DNA from: Syngnathus acus
Lineage: Eukaryota; Chordata; Actinopteri; Syngnathiformes; Syngnathidae
Reading direction: 5' to 3'
Length of the DNA stretch: 64,000 nucleotides
Assembly (NCBI RefSeq): GCF_901709675.1
Contig: NC_051090.1
Span: 8,139,842-8,203,841 of the forward strand
How positions within the stretch are numbered: position 1 is the first letter of the stretch; each line of letters starts with the position of its first letter. The notes below the pieces were generated by a model that searched no databases, was not told where the DNA came from, and saw nothing but the letters and a program-made list of their open reading frames with translations. A program made the translations under genes and the position numbers. This document shows, one piece after another, positions 1 through 14,600 of this stretch.

Positions 1-2859
1 TCATACATGTTTTCATGTGATGTGCTGCTCTGCTAACTACAGTGTTGGTTCAATAAGTGGTTAAACGATACTAAATCAATTTTCTTTTTATTTTATTGTC
101 CACATCAAGTAAACTGATTCAAAAGAGTCATCTTCTTCATGTTCTGTACATTCTATTTGATGATAATTCAAAAACTGGATGGCTGAATATTTAATATGTG
201 TGTATGCCCCTCTGATTCTTTCAGTGACATGATTGGTCTTTCCTCAACACAGGCTGAAACTGTGTAAATATTTAAATTTTTGTTTCATCATATGACGTGT
301 GTAGTATGTTGTTGAGTGTATCATAGCCACACGGTGAAAGTGATTTATCAATTCATTAAAAACCTTTCAAAAATATGAAATATATTTGTTTTAATCAGTA
401 TGGAGTCAGCTCGCTAATGGAGTCATGTTGCTAAGTGACGTGCTAACGTTAGATGTTCACCCTGCCATTATCTATCCTATAAGGAAGCTGACATTATTAT
501 TATTATTATCATTATTATTATTTTTTGTTATTATTGTATTTTTGTAGGATTCAAATATCATACATTTACATTGATATACTCTTGATACTACTACTACTAC
601 TAATAATAATAGTAATAATAATAATAACAATGATAATATATAATTGAATCCTCAGTCCTTTACTGCAGGCAGTGCAGGCCCAGGTCAGACGAGCTGGTGC
701 TCTTGCTGGCTATGATTCGTTGAACTTAATAAAAGCACTTCACACATGGTACCAGTAGACCATGTTGATGTTTGAATGGAATGACTACTGCTAGGCAACT
801 GTGAGTTGTTTTCACACAATTTTCAGGGTGTTTTGAAAATCAATGGGTAAAGCCTTGAAAGTTAAAAGTTCATGCTAAATGATACCGTGATTACTATCAC
901 ACACAGTTTTATGTAACAGACGCTTGTTGTGAAAGTGAAAGAATTCATGACGTTCTCAAAAATCTGAGGGAACACGTCACTGTTGAACAAAAAAAAGATA
1001 CACCCGATGATCTCCCAAAATACACCAAACTAAGCCTGTTTCGGGAATCATGTGTATTCAGAGCTTATGCGACCAGAGACACACCTTGACGCATATGCGC
1101 GTTGTTGAATTCAGGTTTACCTATTTGATAGTGGTCAGACAGTGGGAAATGAATCATTCAGGTCAATTCACTGGAAAACATGCCCCTAACACCACATTCG
1201 ATATTCACATGCATTTCCCTCGTTATTTTAAGTGTTTTAACTGGTGAAAACCCTGAACCGAGCACGTGTATACTTTTCTCCCTTTTTAGCAAGTGTTGAG
1301 TAATGTTTGGTTACTTTGTTTATTGATCGAGCACCAACAACTGCTTTCCTTAAAGCCATAGGTCTTCCATGTTGGGACTGCTGAAAGTGACCACTGGCCC
1401 CGGACTCTTGGGCCCCAAAATACAGACTGGACAACGTTTGTCTTGTTTCTTCAGTGGTGTGCTGAAAGTGGCCGGCATTTCGGCTTGTAACGCGGTGCAA
1501 CACAGCCTGGTAGTCTTCAGCCTCGGAACAGGATAAATAAACACATGCAGCTACACAAACACGAAGTCTGGAGCATGGAAAGGCAAAGCCAAGCAGGGAT
1601 CCTAAATATATATGGACAGACTGATATGATGTTGCAATATTGCTTTTTCCGGCATTTTACATGTTCACTTACAAGGTATTTATTCATATGTATGTATACA
1701 GTTGGGGTGAAGAGAATTGGATGATGCTTATATATAATCTTTAAATGCAAGCAAAATGGTTCACTTCCAGTCACTTCATTTCATAGCATTTCTCTTGGCT
1801 GCACTGCTTCCTGTACATGTTTGTGATTGTTATTTTTTGGTCTTCATGTGTTGCCACATTCATCTATTCAGACCAAGGCCTTCAGAATCAGTAGTGCTGG
1901 CTGATGATATCAGCATTTTTCCATCCTCTGATTGGTTGGTCAAGAAGAAAAGCAAAGCAAAATTTGTTGCAGCCAACTTTGAATGGCAAAACATGCCTCT
2001 GATGATTTGCACAAATTAACACTTTTAATAATCAGCATTACTCGGAGGATGATGTATTCTATTTGAATATTTTATGTTTTTGTTGGTAGCATGTAGTTGG
2101 ATACTTGATATGCAGTAATTGTAAATACAACCATAATACTTAGATGAAAATAGTAATACTGTAATTTCATCCCTGGAGTTTTTGGACAGGACTTCATCAG
2201 CGCCACTTTAACTTACTGCTGTTTTCAATTTTTGTCTCTTTTAAGTGAACAGCATGTTTTTATTGGATTGAGATCATGCAAGCCACTGATTTGGTCAGAA
2301 AACAATTGATTTTATGATATATTGTTATTACGTTATACGTTGAGGTCTTCCAAAGCTCATTTGAACAAATACTTACATGTAAAGTTTTTTTTGTTTGTTT
2401 TTCTTTTGCTTATGCCTGTTTAGATCTCCTTACAATGGGCTTTCAAAATGTCTATTGTTGTTTTCAGTTTCCAATATCCCATCTGAGGACTGCATGAATT
2501 TCTTTTTTTGTCAAGACAGACCTTGTGGGTTGGCATTATGTAACCATGTAATTTGACGATTAGTGAGTCATGGCGGGGAATAATAACAATTTCTTCTTCA
2601 ACTAAAGTCCACAGCTTTTAGAATATAGTTAATTGCCTCATACTGGCAAAATGAATAATAGCTGTATTTGAGTGGGTGCTTGTCAAATGGATAAATGACA
2701 ATGAACCCTCTGGAACCTTGAACTGGCTGAAGTGAAGTAATTCAAATTCATGAGGCATGTGTTTACATGAACATCCATTGGACTCTGGATAATTTTGCTC
2801 AGAATATTTTAATAATTTGGCACAATCTTAAAAAAAAAAACACACTCCTTATCCATTCA

Positions 2860-2964
2860 TGGGGATGTGGAAGGAAGTCTGAGGATCCGGTGAAAACCAA
2901 CGCAGGCACAGGGGAGAACAGGCTAAATCCAGACAGGAAGGACGGAGGTAAGATTTGAACCCCA
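2860..2964 (-). repeat. degenerate fish interspersed repeat (SINE/LINE-like fragment)
   Basis: The reverse complement contains the sequence found repeatedly across fish genomes: a 'gtttgaacc'-type end, then the block about a capital-letter-like 'ctgtgtggagtttgcatgttctcc' core (here decayed), then 'gtgggttttc'. The same core recurs in this window at 9570-9700, 23915-23965 and 47262-47360, so it is a repeat and not a local gene. Family assignment needs a repeat library. Confidence 0.5.
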
Positions 2965-4568
2965 CATCCACCTCATAGCCCAAAAATATTCATAATATCA
3001 TCGTTATCAAATGCATATTCATGGGAAAATAAACTGTAAAATATAAAACCTTAATGTATTTCCAACAGAACCCTGTGAAATAAGAGACAGGGGAATGAAA
3101 ACATGACCTTTGTGGTGGAGATGAATTCATTCATATGACGATCACAACCAGAATCCAACAGTATGACCCTTTTTTTTATGTATATCATGCCCCCATCATG
3201 TGACAAAATGTTCTGCGGTCAAGTGTTACACAATAAACTAGCAGCAGTCAACAGCCGGTTGTCTATACCAAAATACTATATATACAGTATATGTATATAT
3301 GCCCAAATACCAGCACTGTCATACGGTGCTGTTCTAAACCGGTTGTGATAGTGAAAGATGATAGTGATGATGGTATGGTCACACAAATCTAAGTGTTGAT
3401 TGTGAAATCACCACATGGTGACCTTACAGACGCTCGATAAGAGGACTATGTTCCACTTCCTGCCTTTTTTTTTTTGTCTTGGATTGAGAGTCATGACTTG
3501 AGGCTTTTGTAATATATGTTGAATGATAAAATAATAAACTGTTAGCTCCCGTGTAGCCTCAATTTAATCAATGTGACTGTAAGTAAGCAGCAATGTTGTC
3601 AACAAAACATATGTAAATACAAAAGTATACTCATAAAATACTGCAAAAAACTATGAACAAATATTGGATTTTTTCTCAAGACCTCAGCGTGTTTCATTCT
3701 GCTCCTTCCTCTCAAGGGTCATCATGAGCCATGTATGAAGAATTTCCTGGATGTGACTGAATGAACACTGGCCACCAGCCAAACACGATTGCAACAATCA
3801 CCCTACCAACTAATTCAAACACAGGGAAATCTAGTAGAGTGTGTTTTTTACCTTTGCCTTCAGTGATGATTTACTTGCACCTTAATCAACTTCTACCATC
3901 TCGCAATTAAACAAACAATCGCAATTCTACACAAAAATGCAATATAACAGCTTAGGCTCCAGCTCTCCATGATCCTGAACAGGATAAGCAATAAGAAAAT
4001 GGATGGATGGCTGGATGACATTTTCAAAAGCATGTAGGTAGGTTTAAATTGTCCATAAGTGTGAACTGTTGTCTGGCTTTATGTGCCCAAAATCATTGGG
4101 GTTTGGATCCAGCTCAGCCTTGGCCCTCAGGAGAATAAGTGATGTCGAAAACAGATGTACATAATAATGAAGTTGCATTTTTATTGATTTACAATTGCAT
4201 GTGTCTAGAAAACTTTGAACATTTGCCTGGGGGCATCATTTAAAGGGACATCCGGACTTAATATATACATTTTCTGAGTGAAAAAAAATATATTTTACAG
4301 ACATTTTGTGATCATGTTAAAGGAAAAACAATCAATGTTAAAACATTTTCTCAATAAACAATTCGTTGATTGTAAGAAAATAATGTGGGGACGTAATAAT
4401 AACCAAAGCCAGAATTGACCCTTACACATTTTTTGAAAGCACCATCTGTTTTTAAACACCCTATTTCACGTAATACTGTTAATATTACGTTTTTTGTTGT
4501 TATTTTACTAAGCATTTATTCTACACAAACACATTAGATATAATATACATCCCGTTGCACATATCAAC

Positions 4569-4609
<41 letters not shown>

Positions 4610-4682
4610 TAAATAAATGAATAAATAAATACATAAATAAATAAATAAATAAATAAACAAATAAATAAATAAATAAATAAAT
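4569..4682. repeat. compound microsatellite (GACA)n then (AAAT)n
   Basis: About ten perfect GACA units are followed directly by about eighteen AAAT units with minor interruptions. It lies about 1 kb upstream of the tsc22d2 long-isoform coding start. It generates two spurious low-complexity open frames on the minus strand. Length polymorphism is likely. Confidence 0.95.
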
Positions 4683-4862
4683 AGATAGATAAATACAGCA
4701 TACACGATACCAGGGGAAAAAGAAAAAAAGAACACACACATTACAGGGCAACTCCATATTATCCCGGAATATGAAGTTCTCCGGAGTACGCGTTAAGAAA
4801 CAAAACGGAAGTGACGACTTCTGAAATACTTTCCCGTATGAGTAATGTATGAGCAATGCTGA

Positions 4863-5698
4863 ATCGTTTTGTTGTCAAAATCCCTACGAAAGGAAATTAT
4901 TCAGAGTAAAAGTACGACATTATTTTTTTTTTCCGATTATTTAAAAATATTTCTTACGCTTGGAGTAACGTGTTTGACCTCTTTACCCAGGATGCACTTG
5001 GCACTTGCCATCTTGTCTGGTGGAAGAGAGGCAAGCAAGCAAGCAAGCAAGCAGGCACGCACGCAGCTTCAGCTAGCAGGCAGCCAGCACCCGAGCTTCC
5101 AGTTGCGGTGCTCTTGTGGCTATCTGTCAGCTAACAGTCACAAGTAACTTACGACACTCAGAGGCCAAACTTCAACGACTCCTGACGTCTTATTCTCTCT
5201 CCGCCGCTGGACTATACTTTTCTACTTGAAGGGTCCGAGAGGAATGTTTACATTATGATTCCACACCTGTTGGCGAAACTAGCTCACTTGAGCTAACTCG
5301 GCTAGTCGGCAAATCGAAAAAGAGAGAGAAGTGGGCTCACAAACCGAGCCGGGCCTGCCTCCGACTGAAGTCCCGGGGACAGCTGCTGAACATCTCGGAC
5401 AAGGGCCTGCTTGTTGCGGGGCTCGCAGGGACACAAGGACGGCTGACCGGGTGCCAGAGAGGCCGGGGAGGAGTGCAGTGACTGGACACCGCGTGAGGTC
5501 TCAGGAGTTTGGGACAGTCTTGGACCGTGCTTGTGACTTTTCTCCGAGTGGACTGAGCGAGAGGTAAATGGTATGGAAAAGTGCTGTGGTGGTACGTCTC
5601 CGTGTTGTGTCCACCTCCAGTGAATTTATCAGTAGAAGACGGGACGTGCGCCGCTTCGTTTCATGTGGGAATACACTGACTCGACGGAGCAAGCCAAC
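4863..5698 (+). promoter_or_regulatory. tsc22d2: probable tsc22d2 long-isoform promoter / 5'UTR region
   Basis: Base composition rises sharply in G+C and CpG from about 5030 to 5700, just before the first coding exon, which is typical of a CpG-rich TATA-less vertebrate promoter and 5'UTR. An AAGC microsatellite (about 5031-5052) lies inside it. Several upstream ATGs are present. One at 5663 is in frame with the main start and would add 12 residues. The transcription start cannot be placed from sequence alone. Confidence 0.5.
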
Positions 5699-8600
5699 AT
5701 GTCGAAAATGCCAGCGAAGAAGAAGAGTTGTTTCCAGATCACGAGTGTGACGCAGGCTCAGGTGGCGGCCAACAACACCGCAGACGACACAGAGAGTCTG
5801 GACGACCCGGACGAGTCCCGAACAGAAGATGTGTCACGAGCTGACCTTGCTGTGTGCGATAGGAGCTCGTCCGAGGAAACCTTAAACAACGTGGGAGACA
5901 CGCTGGATGGACAGGCTGCTTTGACAGCTCCTGTCAACGGGGGGCTCGCCAATAATAAAAATGCATGCGGCGGTCGTGCGACCCCACAGCATTCGGTAAC
6001 AAGTGTGCCCATTGTTCCGCCCCCCACTGCCACTGTCTCTACCACTGTTGCACCTGCAAATACTTGCAGCTCTCGCTTCAGAGTCATTAAACTCGACCAT
6101 GGTACGGGTGAGCCTTTCAGAAGAGGAAGATGGACTTGCACTGAGTTCCATGAGAAAGACTCTGATTCCAATGGTAATCGGACTGTGGATAGCATCAAGC
6201 CAAATGTAACCGTCGATCACAGTACAGAACGGGACAGTGGAATAGGGACCACCAGTAACACCGTAGTCTCCACCAGCACTTCCTCCTCACAGGCTTTGGA
6301 GAATGCCGTGGACGACGGCATTCATGCCACTCTTTCTTTAGAGACTGTGCAGCAAGGCTTTGGCTTGGTCCCCCAGATTGGGAGTGGAGCTAGTGCCTTC
6401 CAGCCCACAGGGTACTCAACAGCATCAAAACAAACGCAACACGCTCAGGTCAATATGCAACCTGCTGCTCCCCAATTCCTCTCGAATAACCTCAAGGGCG
6501 TGCACCAAAGTTCCCTGCAGCACAAGTCTCCCATCGTGCCGCCCGTCACACAAGTCCAGCACTTTCCTTATTCGAACCATCCCACAAGCCAGCTAGACTA
6601 CCAGCACTTGGGTTCAAGTACTCTTCCCATAACGCCTCACTCTGTGGGCCCCTTGTCTTCTATCATGCTAGCTGGTTCGGTAGCCCAGGGGCTAGGTGTC
6701 GATGCAGCCTCCGCCCAGGGCCTCCTGCTCCACATGGCAACAGGAGGTGCCCAACAGCAGCACCTGGTCAACCCTACACAGCCCTCGGGTGGGTTAGGTC
6801 TTGCCGCCACCTCCTCTGCCGCCAGCGGTGGCCTGAATGTGCCTGTCACAGTGGCCACTACCACCACTACCCCTACAGCTGGGACGAGTCTGATTCCTGG
6901 CACCGGAGGAATCAGCACAGGCCTTCTCACTGGATTCAGCAAACAGACAGAAGATGGTTGGCCCAAATCTGAAGTCCTACCTCAGCCCAGTGGCAGTGTG
7001 ATGCCAGTGAAAGACAGTATGAACCCTTTCATCAGAGAAGGTTTCGGCCTTCCCAGTCCTGCTGTCAACAGCCTCTTTGGCATCCATATAACCATGGATG
7101 GTGATGAGGACAGGTAAGAGGATGTTTTGCAGTCGCTACCATTCTAAAGAGCGATTTTGACCGTTGTGGCCGGCGTGAGTTCAATTCCCATTCGAGGATG
7201 GTGTGAATGTGAATAGATGCTGTTTATGGACAGTTACATTATTTGGGGAGTTTGAAGCATCCTGGGGTTAATATATCCTTTTAAATGTTGTCCGCCCCCT
7301 GACAAAAGTCTTTTCAGCCATGAAAGGGTGTCCTTTAGGAAGGTGTTAAGTAAGAGCCTGATTTTTATTTTTATTCCCGAGTGTGACTATGAGACACACC
7401 ATTCTGCCCCTTTTAGCTCCAAAACCATGTGAATGTTGAGTCTTGCTTACAGTACCCCTTCACATTCACACAACAGGGATTTTTAGGGGCTTGTCAGCAG
7501 GCTCTCATACTGCTTGAACTACACTGCAATTGGCTTGACAATGTGCACAAGTAAGGAACAGTGCGTGTGCGCGCGTTGTCCTAGATAATCACAAAAGGAA
7601 CAGCCGGTACCTCTTTCTTAGTTGGGAAGACAGAAACGAAAGTGATGGAAAGTGGACTGACTTCTTTGCACGCCTGTGTCGCTATGACGATGTTGGCAGC
7701 AGGGCAGGACATTTAATGGATGTAGGATGAAGAAGGTCACTTTTGCATTAGTCACACAGACATGCACACACCTATGAGGACCACAGAGAGCTTTAAGGCG
7801 TGTGTGTGTTTGTATGTGCGCGTGTGTGTAGGATGACATGGCAGGATGACTGTGTGTTCTGGTCTGGCACTGAAGTCTTCAGTGTCTTTGTTGACACGAC
7901 AGCGTAGCTAGGTGTTGACCTGTTTCTTGACTCAGTTGTTGTTGGTTTTTTTAAATTGTCTAGCTGTTGTAATTTGCCGGTCTTGTCAAAGTTTTACAAT
8001 TTATTTACACTTTGAATATATTAGTAATTAAAAACTCATTCAAACATTGAGTGTCCCAGCAAGCACGTGTTTGGCCAGCTATTTATCAAGCGCTATCAAT
8101 ATGTGTGGAGTCCTTTTCAATAAAAGGTGGGATGGAATTTACAACCAGCACAATAACATTTACATGATTGAGATTAGTTTGACAATCTGCCACCTCTTAA
8201 GCAAATAAGTCAATGAACTTGGGCCCAGACATATGTGATAGTCGACGTGCGTTGTCACCAGGAAAACTTGCACACACACATGCGCTTGATGTCAGGGAAA
8301 GTTGCGGTCTGATAAGGAGCGCTTTCAAATGTCATGTTGCAAGATGGGCTGCATCACAGATGCCAGGTTGTCACCATTGTGAGTTTAACGGGAAATTAAT
8401 TGGAATGATGATCAGGGAGAAAACATTGGGATCTTTTATTATGGCTATATTTAAGGCAGCATCCAACTAATATGGCCACAAGGAATCCAGTGTCACTCCA
8501 ATGATTTTCATTTGTTTTTTAATTCTTGTCATATATCTACCATTAATTATTTGTGTATACATTTAAAATGTTTTACAACACTTCACATCTGAGAAATAAA

Positions 8601-11600
8601 CGATTTAATTGAATTAAAAAAAATTGAGTTGTATTCAAGTTCACTTGTAATCCACCTCCAAGAACCCTCTATCTATGATTATATCTTCTAAGCTAGAAGA
8701 AGACTCCCAGTAAACTCCCGAAAAATATTTTCCATATTTTATCAGACAAAGACTTCCACAATGGCGAGATATCAGGATGTGCACATGTGTTATGTATTTA
8801 TAGTGTCGCGGTGCCCCTCCCTCCATTCTCCCACTTGGCAGTTTGACAGTCTAAGGGGGGGGGGGGGGGTCTCGGTTGCAATGGCCATGTGTTGCTGGTG
8901 GCAAATGGGTTGCTGCCATGGCCTGGACACAAGGGAATAGTTTATTTTCCACTGATAGCTGGGCTCCCTTAACTTCCAAGGGAGAAATTCTTGGAGCCTT
9001 GAATAGCTTGGATTGTCATGTTGAGCATCTGGCTCTCTGCCAGCTTAATTTTGGGCCACTGGACCACTAGCTGTTAATGGAAATATCTCACCACCCCCAG
9101 TCCCTACTTAACTCCAGTTGGTGCTTAGTACAATATTTATTAGGGATGTTCAATACCACTTTTTTTCCAGACCGAGAACAACGCTCAAGTATGCAAAATA
9201 CCAAGTGACTAAAACTTTTAAACATATAATTTCTGTAGAACCAATGACAGATACTTTCAAAGGGATCCCTTTTATACTTATAACAAAAGGCTGAACACAT
9301 ATTGTGCAGTATAGAATTTAATTTCAAAAGAAAACAGTTCATTCTCATTTAGGAAGAATTGCTAAAAAATTAAATTAATTAATAAAATGTCTTCTTTCAA
9401 AATAAGTCGAAGGGCAAAATAATAGAGGTTAAACTGTTAAGAATGGCACTATAAAGTTGCAAAATAGGGCTGGCTGATACAACTAAAAAGCGTATCAAAA
9501 TTTACATTTTTCATATTAGCTGGTATGAAATATTTACTTTGACAAATTTTTCAGGTGTTAGGACGTCTCCCAGTGCAGGGATTGTGGGTTCAATTTCGGA
9601 TTCGGCCTTCCTGTGTGGAGTTTGCATGTTCTCCCCATACCTGCGTGGGTTTCCACTGGGTACTCTGGTGTCCTCCCACATTCCAAAAACACGCTTGGTA
9701 GGCTTGTCCCCTGTATGGAATTACCGTACACAGTCAAACTCCAAACAGGTTAGTGGTTGGATAAGATATGGTGGCAGGTTGCATCTGTTCCAGGAACGAG
9801 AAGGGTGCGTAAACTGCTGGTGTTCATTGGGTTTTCCAAAATACTCTGAAGGCCGAACTGGTCCGACCCATCTTTTGAGGAGTTACAGTATGTTAAGTAT
9901 GCACAGCTCATTTCAAAGCCAGTCCTTAGACCAAAGAGAGAACCTGTTGACAGCTGCTTGTTACCAGCCTGTGTTTGTGCGTGTCACAGTTTCTCCAAGG
10001 TATGGTCACAGTCAGTCGGGTGATCAATTGTTAGCACCCAACACACCCGTAGCTCACCGCCATTCTGCCTTGGTGTCACTCACATGGGGCTGCTACTGTT
10101 GTGCCTGATGCATCTGCAGCATTGTGACGCATGCGCTTTTAGATGTTTGAAAACAAGATGATAGATTTTGTGTCAAAGTAATGATTTCCTCTACTCTTTA
10201 AGGATACACTGAAAAATATTAAGCCCATTGTTGTGCATGTTTTTGGCACTTTTAAGACTTCTAAAGGATGGCCGCCGATCTGGTCTTGGGCCTCACCTCG
10301 TTAGGTCTAATGAAGAATGCGGTTAAGCCATCTCTCTTTAAAATATGTAATTGTCGTAACCATGCATTCTTTTGAGAGTGAGACTTGAGACTGGAACAAG
10401 GACGTCACAGTGCCTTCGAGATGTCTGAATCGTTACGAATGAGGATGTGAAGAAAGCATGGCGGCCAGCTGCAGTTGAGTCATTCATTCTTCTCTCTGTT
10501 CGCTCGCTTCCTTTCGTTGGGTGTCATCCACTGTTCTGATTCACTATGACTGCCCGTGGTGTAGAATAGTGTGGGATTTTCCACAGACATTTTTGTTTAA
10601 GAACATGTTGCAAGTCAAAAGCTCTCTCTACCTATAAGACACACATATTTAAGTTAACCGGTTCTTTCAATAACCGCTTCCCCTTTTTCTCAAACCATCT
10701 CCAGTCATCAGCATTTCACAACTTTTGCTCCTTTTTTCTCAGAATGTAAGTTTGAGTGAGTAAGTGGATATGACTCATTGTGGCTAGATGACCTACTAAC
10801 ACTTGATTGATATCTATAAATGCGACCTCAAATAGATGGTACGCTTACTGCTCACCAACCAAACCATCTGTTTATTTCTAACTTGTCAGCCACCGTCTTT
10901 TACAATGTGGTTTCGACTGACGTTGAAAGTCTGAAAATGCACGTCGTCTGTCCTTTTACCATTATTATCGAGGAGCACGTTTCATCAAAGATCTTAAAGC
11001 ATGAATGACCTTCTATTGGCGGGCATCAGGTTTCAGTATTATTACTCTTTATTTTATGGCCTTGAGATGCTGCCAAATACACTACATCACTCTGGCAAAA
11101 GAAAGGAAAGTGTCACAAAGGCTTAATAAGCCGTATTTGAAGCCAAGGTAACTTTCGGTCATTAATGCAATGTCCAAAAGACACACCCGGTGTCAAAGGA
11201 GTTGGCTGCAATTTGTCACAGGAAGTTGCTAGTATTGGACTTGACCTAGATATACAAATGCCCAGGCAACCAGTAAGAAGACAGCTTGTTTGCAAGAAAC
11301 TGCACCAAAGCCAGGATCTGGCGTTAGACATTACAAGTTTGGAATTTGAAATTGAGCAATCAGGGTGACTTTGCTGCCTCAGGCTGGCATTCTGCTAAAT
11401 GATCCACCCTTGATGGTAATACACTGACTCATCATAAGTCACATTAACAATTATGTGAAAGCTGTAATGAAAACCTTTTTTTTTTTTTTTTTGGAATGAC
11501 AATGCTCAGATTTACATATACATTCTTTTCACTCTACTTTTCCTGCAAACCCAAGCTTATTTTGTTTATTTATAAATGATGTACAAAACAACACCACTTT

Positions 11601-14600
11601 ATGAAGCATTTTGTCATGGTGCAATCTAGGGCAATGAGAAAGATTGAGTTTTTCCATCCTTAGCTGCGTAACAAGCACTTAGACTTAGTCAGGTCTGCAA
11701 GCTTGGACCCTTGCAGAGGGTCACGTCCGTTTTTTTGTTTTGTTTTAGTTTTATTACGGGGTGGGGGTCTCAGTCCCATCCCGTGGTATGTACTCAAATC
11801 ACAACAGGATGAGAACTCCAAACATAGCATCATGTCCATGTTTTGATATCCTGCCATAAATATTGGCACCCCTGGTTAAGATGTAATCTTGAGTTTCTAA
11901 TAAATCCCTGCCCCCCCAAAATAATATGAAGGAAAGAGGAAAAACCAACTTTTAATCCAAGTTGTTTTATTCAGTGGAAAAAATCGTGTGTGCCACAATT
12001 AGCACCCCTGATGTTAAAACTTTGTACAACCCCATTATCATGTCAAATTACATATTGCTTCTAATCCTACAGTGCCTTAGGCTCTGCTTAACAACCTGTT
12101 TGGAAAGGTTTGTTATGCAATACAAACATGGAATTTTTGATTGACAGGCGTTTTAATTTCAATCCCTTGTAAAGCACACATCATAGGACCATAGATCGGT
12201 CCTTCACATGTGACAGTTGGGTGCAACGTAGCCTCTGGCATCTCACAGGAGGCCCATTCTTGACACCCTGTTGCACCATGGTAACTGAGCTTGTATTCAT
12301 AGTATATTGTTGGACGGATTTTAGTCCAAGTATCTATCCCCACGGCTGTCTTTTTTTGGGGTGGGTCGTACATCGAGGGTACTCTGCGGTTTAGCAGAGT
12401 AGACTTCATATTCATGTCTGCTCTTTGTCTTTCATCGGGGCTGCCCCAGCAAGATGACTTGATTCTCTGGCTGCAATGCATTCATTCCATTTTTGTTAAT
12501 CATTTTAATTGCAAAACTTGCTTCAGTGTATGAAAAGCATCTTGGAAGATCATCAACTGAGATTCCACTGATGCATTTGCAAACAAGTCATTGTGCTGAC
12601 AAACTTCCCCCACTGTAGCAATAAAACCAAGGTTTTGCCTTGTTAATATGGCTGAGCTCACAGCAGTTGCAGTTAGGGAGATCTTAAAACTCACAGCATT
12701 GACATGCCTCACCAATGTGTGAGGACAAGGTCCCGGGGCTGGTCACGGTACAATTGTCCAGGCATAGATAACGCTTTCATTGGTTCTGTAAACCAACCAG
12801 CAGTTCAGAAAGCGAGAACAGTTCTCTCTCGATTCCTGCTTTTGGTTTTTTGTTCCTCTTTGACTACCCATGCTCTGGTTGAATGTTCACCCCACTGACC
12901 TCTGGCACCCTCACTTATTGACATTTCCTCGCTTTCCCACTCAAAGAATATCTCGTTCCGTTCCTTTACCTCATGTTTCTTCTCTTTTTTCACTTTCTAA
13001 AAAAAAAAGCAGAAACCCTTCCACTACTTTCTACCAGGCTTTCCGGCCTCGCGGATAACAAGGGTCAAAGCCTATCAACAATAGGTATGAGCTCAGATGT
13101 GTTTGCTTGTTTGTTTGTGTGGCCTGGAGTGGCTGCCTCAGTACCCAGTCGACGCACTCAAGTAACCAACTAAAATTAGTCCATCAGTCCTCTTTTATTA
13201 CTTTGACATTTATGTGATGCGAAGGTGCCATTTCCCAACATGTAGTTCAGTTTATTTGATGACGTGAGGACAGATCAGTATAAATCTTGGTTATGTAATT
13301 TGTTGACACTTGGCAATTGTTGAACTGGGAGTATCACGCTACATGTCAACAGTTGCGTCATTTTCACCTGGAATCAAATCCAGTTTTAACAATGCGCATT
13401 GGCTACCAACATGCCCATGGGTTCTAGTTTTGGCGAATAGCAACAACACATAAATACATATGTATTTTCTTGTTAACCGATGAAGGAACGGACAGTCATT
13501 CTTAGAACTCACATTCATAATTTGTGGAACTCAGCCACTGTTTGGAACAGAGCAATCATTTAATTCCCCTAATAGACTTTCAGGTCTATTTGAAGGGCTA
13601 GTTGCCAAATCAAATGACTTGTCACTGTGGGTATTTCAGTCACTGAATTGTTATAATGCTTGGAGATAAATAGATAAATAGCACTAGGCTCTCGTAAATG
13701 TCAATGCAATTGGTAACTGTCCTGGCAGCTTTTAAGCCATCAGTGATAACGTTTTGTCAGTCACAAGCCACTGGTGGTCGGGATAGCTGAGGGTCAAGAG
13801 ATTTTAGCACCGCACAGAGCAGATCATACTAAAATAACACAACCAGGCTATGGTAGATGATGTATTCCCCCTGAAGTCTGTCATTTACATTCTCCGACGC
13901 AAATCTGATTAGTATTCATTTTGCATTCTTGGCCTGTTGAGGAAGGCAGCCTGTACCTATGCTGAGGTTCCCTTGCTTTGTATAAAAGACAATGAAGCTG
14001 AAGCTGTGAGGGTTATTGAGGGTGGAGCCTGCAGAATAGTTGCACACACTCAGGTTGTGTTATGAATGACCGATAAGTCGAATATTTGCTGCTGTGTCGA
14101 TAAGAAAAATAAAACCTGAGCAGTTGATTTTTGGACTGCTGCCCGTCCTTGATGTTTACATAGTTCTGCTATAGGCCATTGCTTTGATTGACTTTCTGCT
14201 CGGGTACGGCTGCCATCATAAATAGACGGGGCACGTGTTTTTAAAAAGGACCAGAACGGAGAGACGCCTCTGGGAAACTCGAAACACATTGTGGCAGTTG
14301 GAAGTGTTGATTGAGTTGTGTCCACTTTAGCAGAGTCGAACCAAATGTTCATAATGTATGCCTTAAAGTACGCGAGTTGCTGTGGGACATTTGTTATCAG
14401 CCACCTCTTTTTTTTTTAAATTTTCACACTTTTTCCTGTATTGTATGAAATGAATTCATTCCCATAAACTCAATTAGGGATTTTATCGAAAAGGGCTTAA
14501 AATGTGCTTCAATAAGAAAGTTGCAAAATGTACCTTTAGAATTATGAGCTGAGGTCACCACTGTTTAAACATAGTGTTTCTAATAATGTGACTGGAATAA

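Larger units (their letters stand above)
1..4862. other. intergenic DNA, no recognisable gene
   Basis: AT-rich sequence with ATT/TAA trinucleotide runs near 490-530 and 590-640. Open frames are all under 90 codons, overlap on both strands and match no family I know. A degenerate copy of a common fish interspersed repeat lies near 2860-2964 (reverse orientation, with the 'gtgaaaacc..acgcaggcac..ggagaaca' type core). A GGATGG-rich tail typical of fish SINE ends lies near 3996-4018. I see no splice-consistent exon chain. Confidence 0.6.

Noticed and set aside
4508-4856. Long minus-strand open frames rich in Ile, Tyr, Leu and Cys, Leu, Ser, Val
   Set aside because: Translations of the AAAT and GACA microsatellite; low-complexity only.
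9539-10108. 189-codon open frame in tsc22d2 intron 1
   Set aside because: Its first half is the common fish interspersed repeat; there is no family match and no splice context.
11865-12130. Possible decayed DNA transposon ('ggcacccctgg' and 'agcacccctg' motifs with an AT-rich interior)
   Set aside because: The ends do not form a clear inverted repeat with target duplication, so it is mentioned only as part of the intron.
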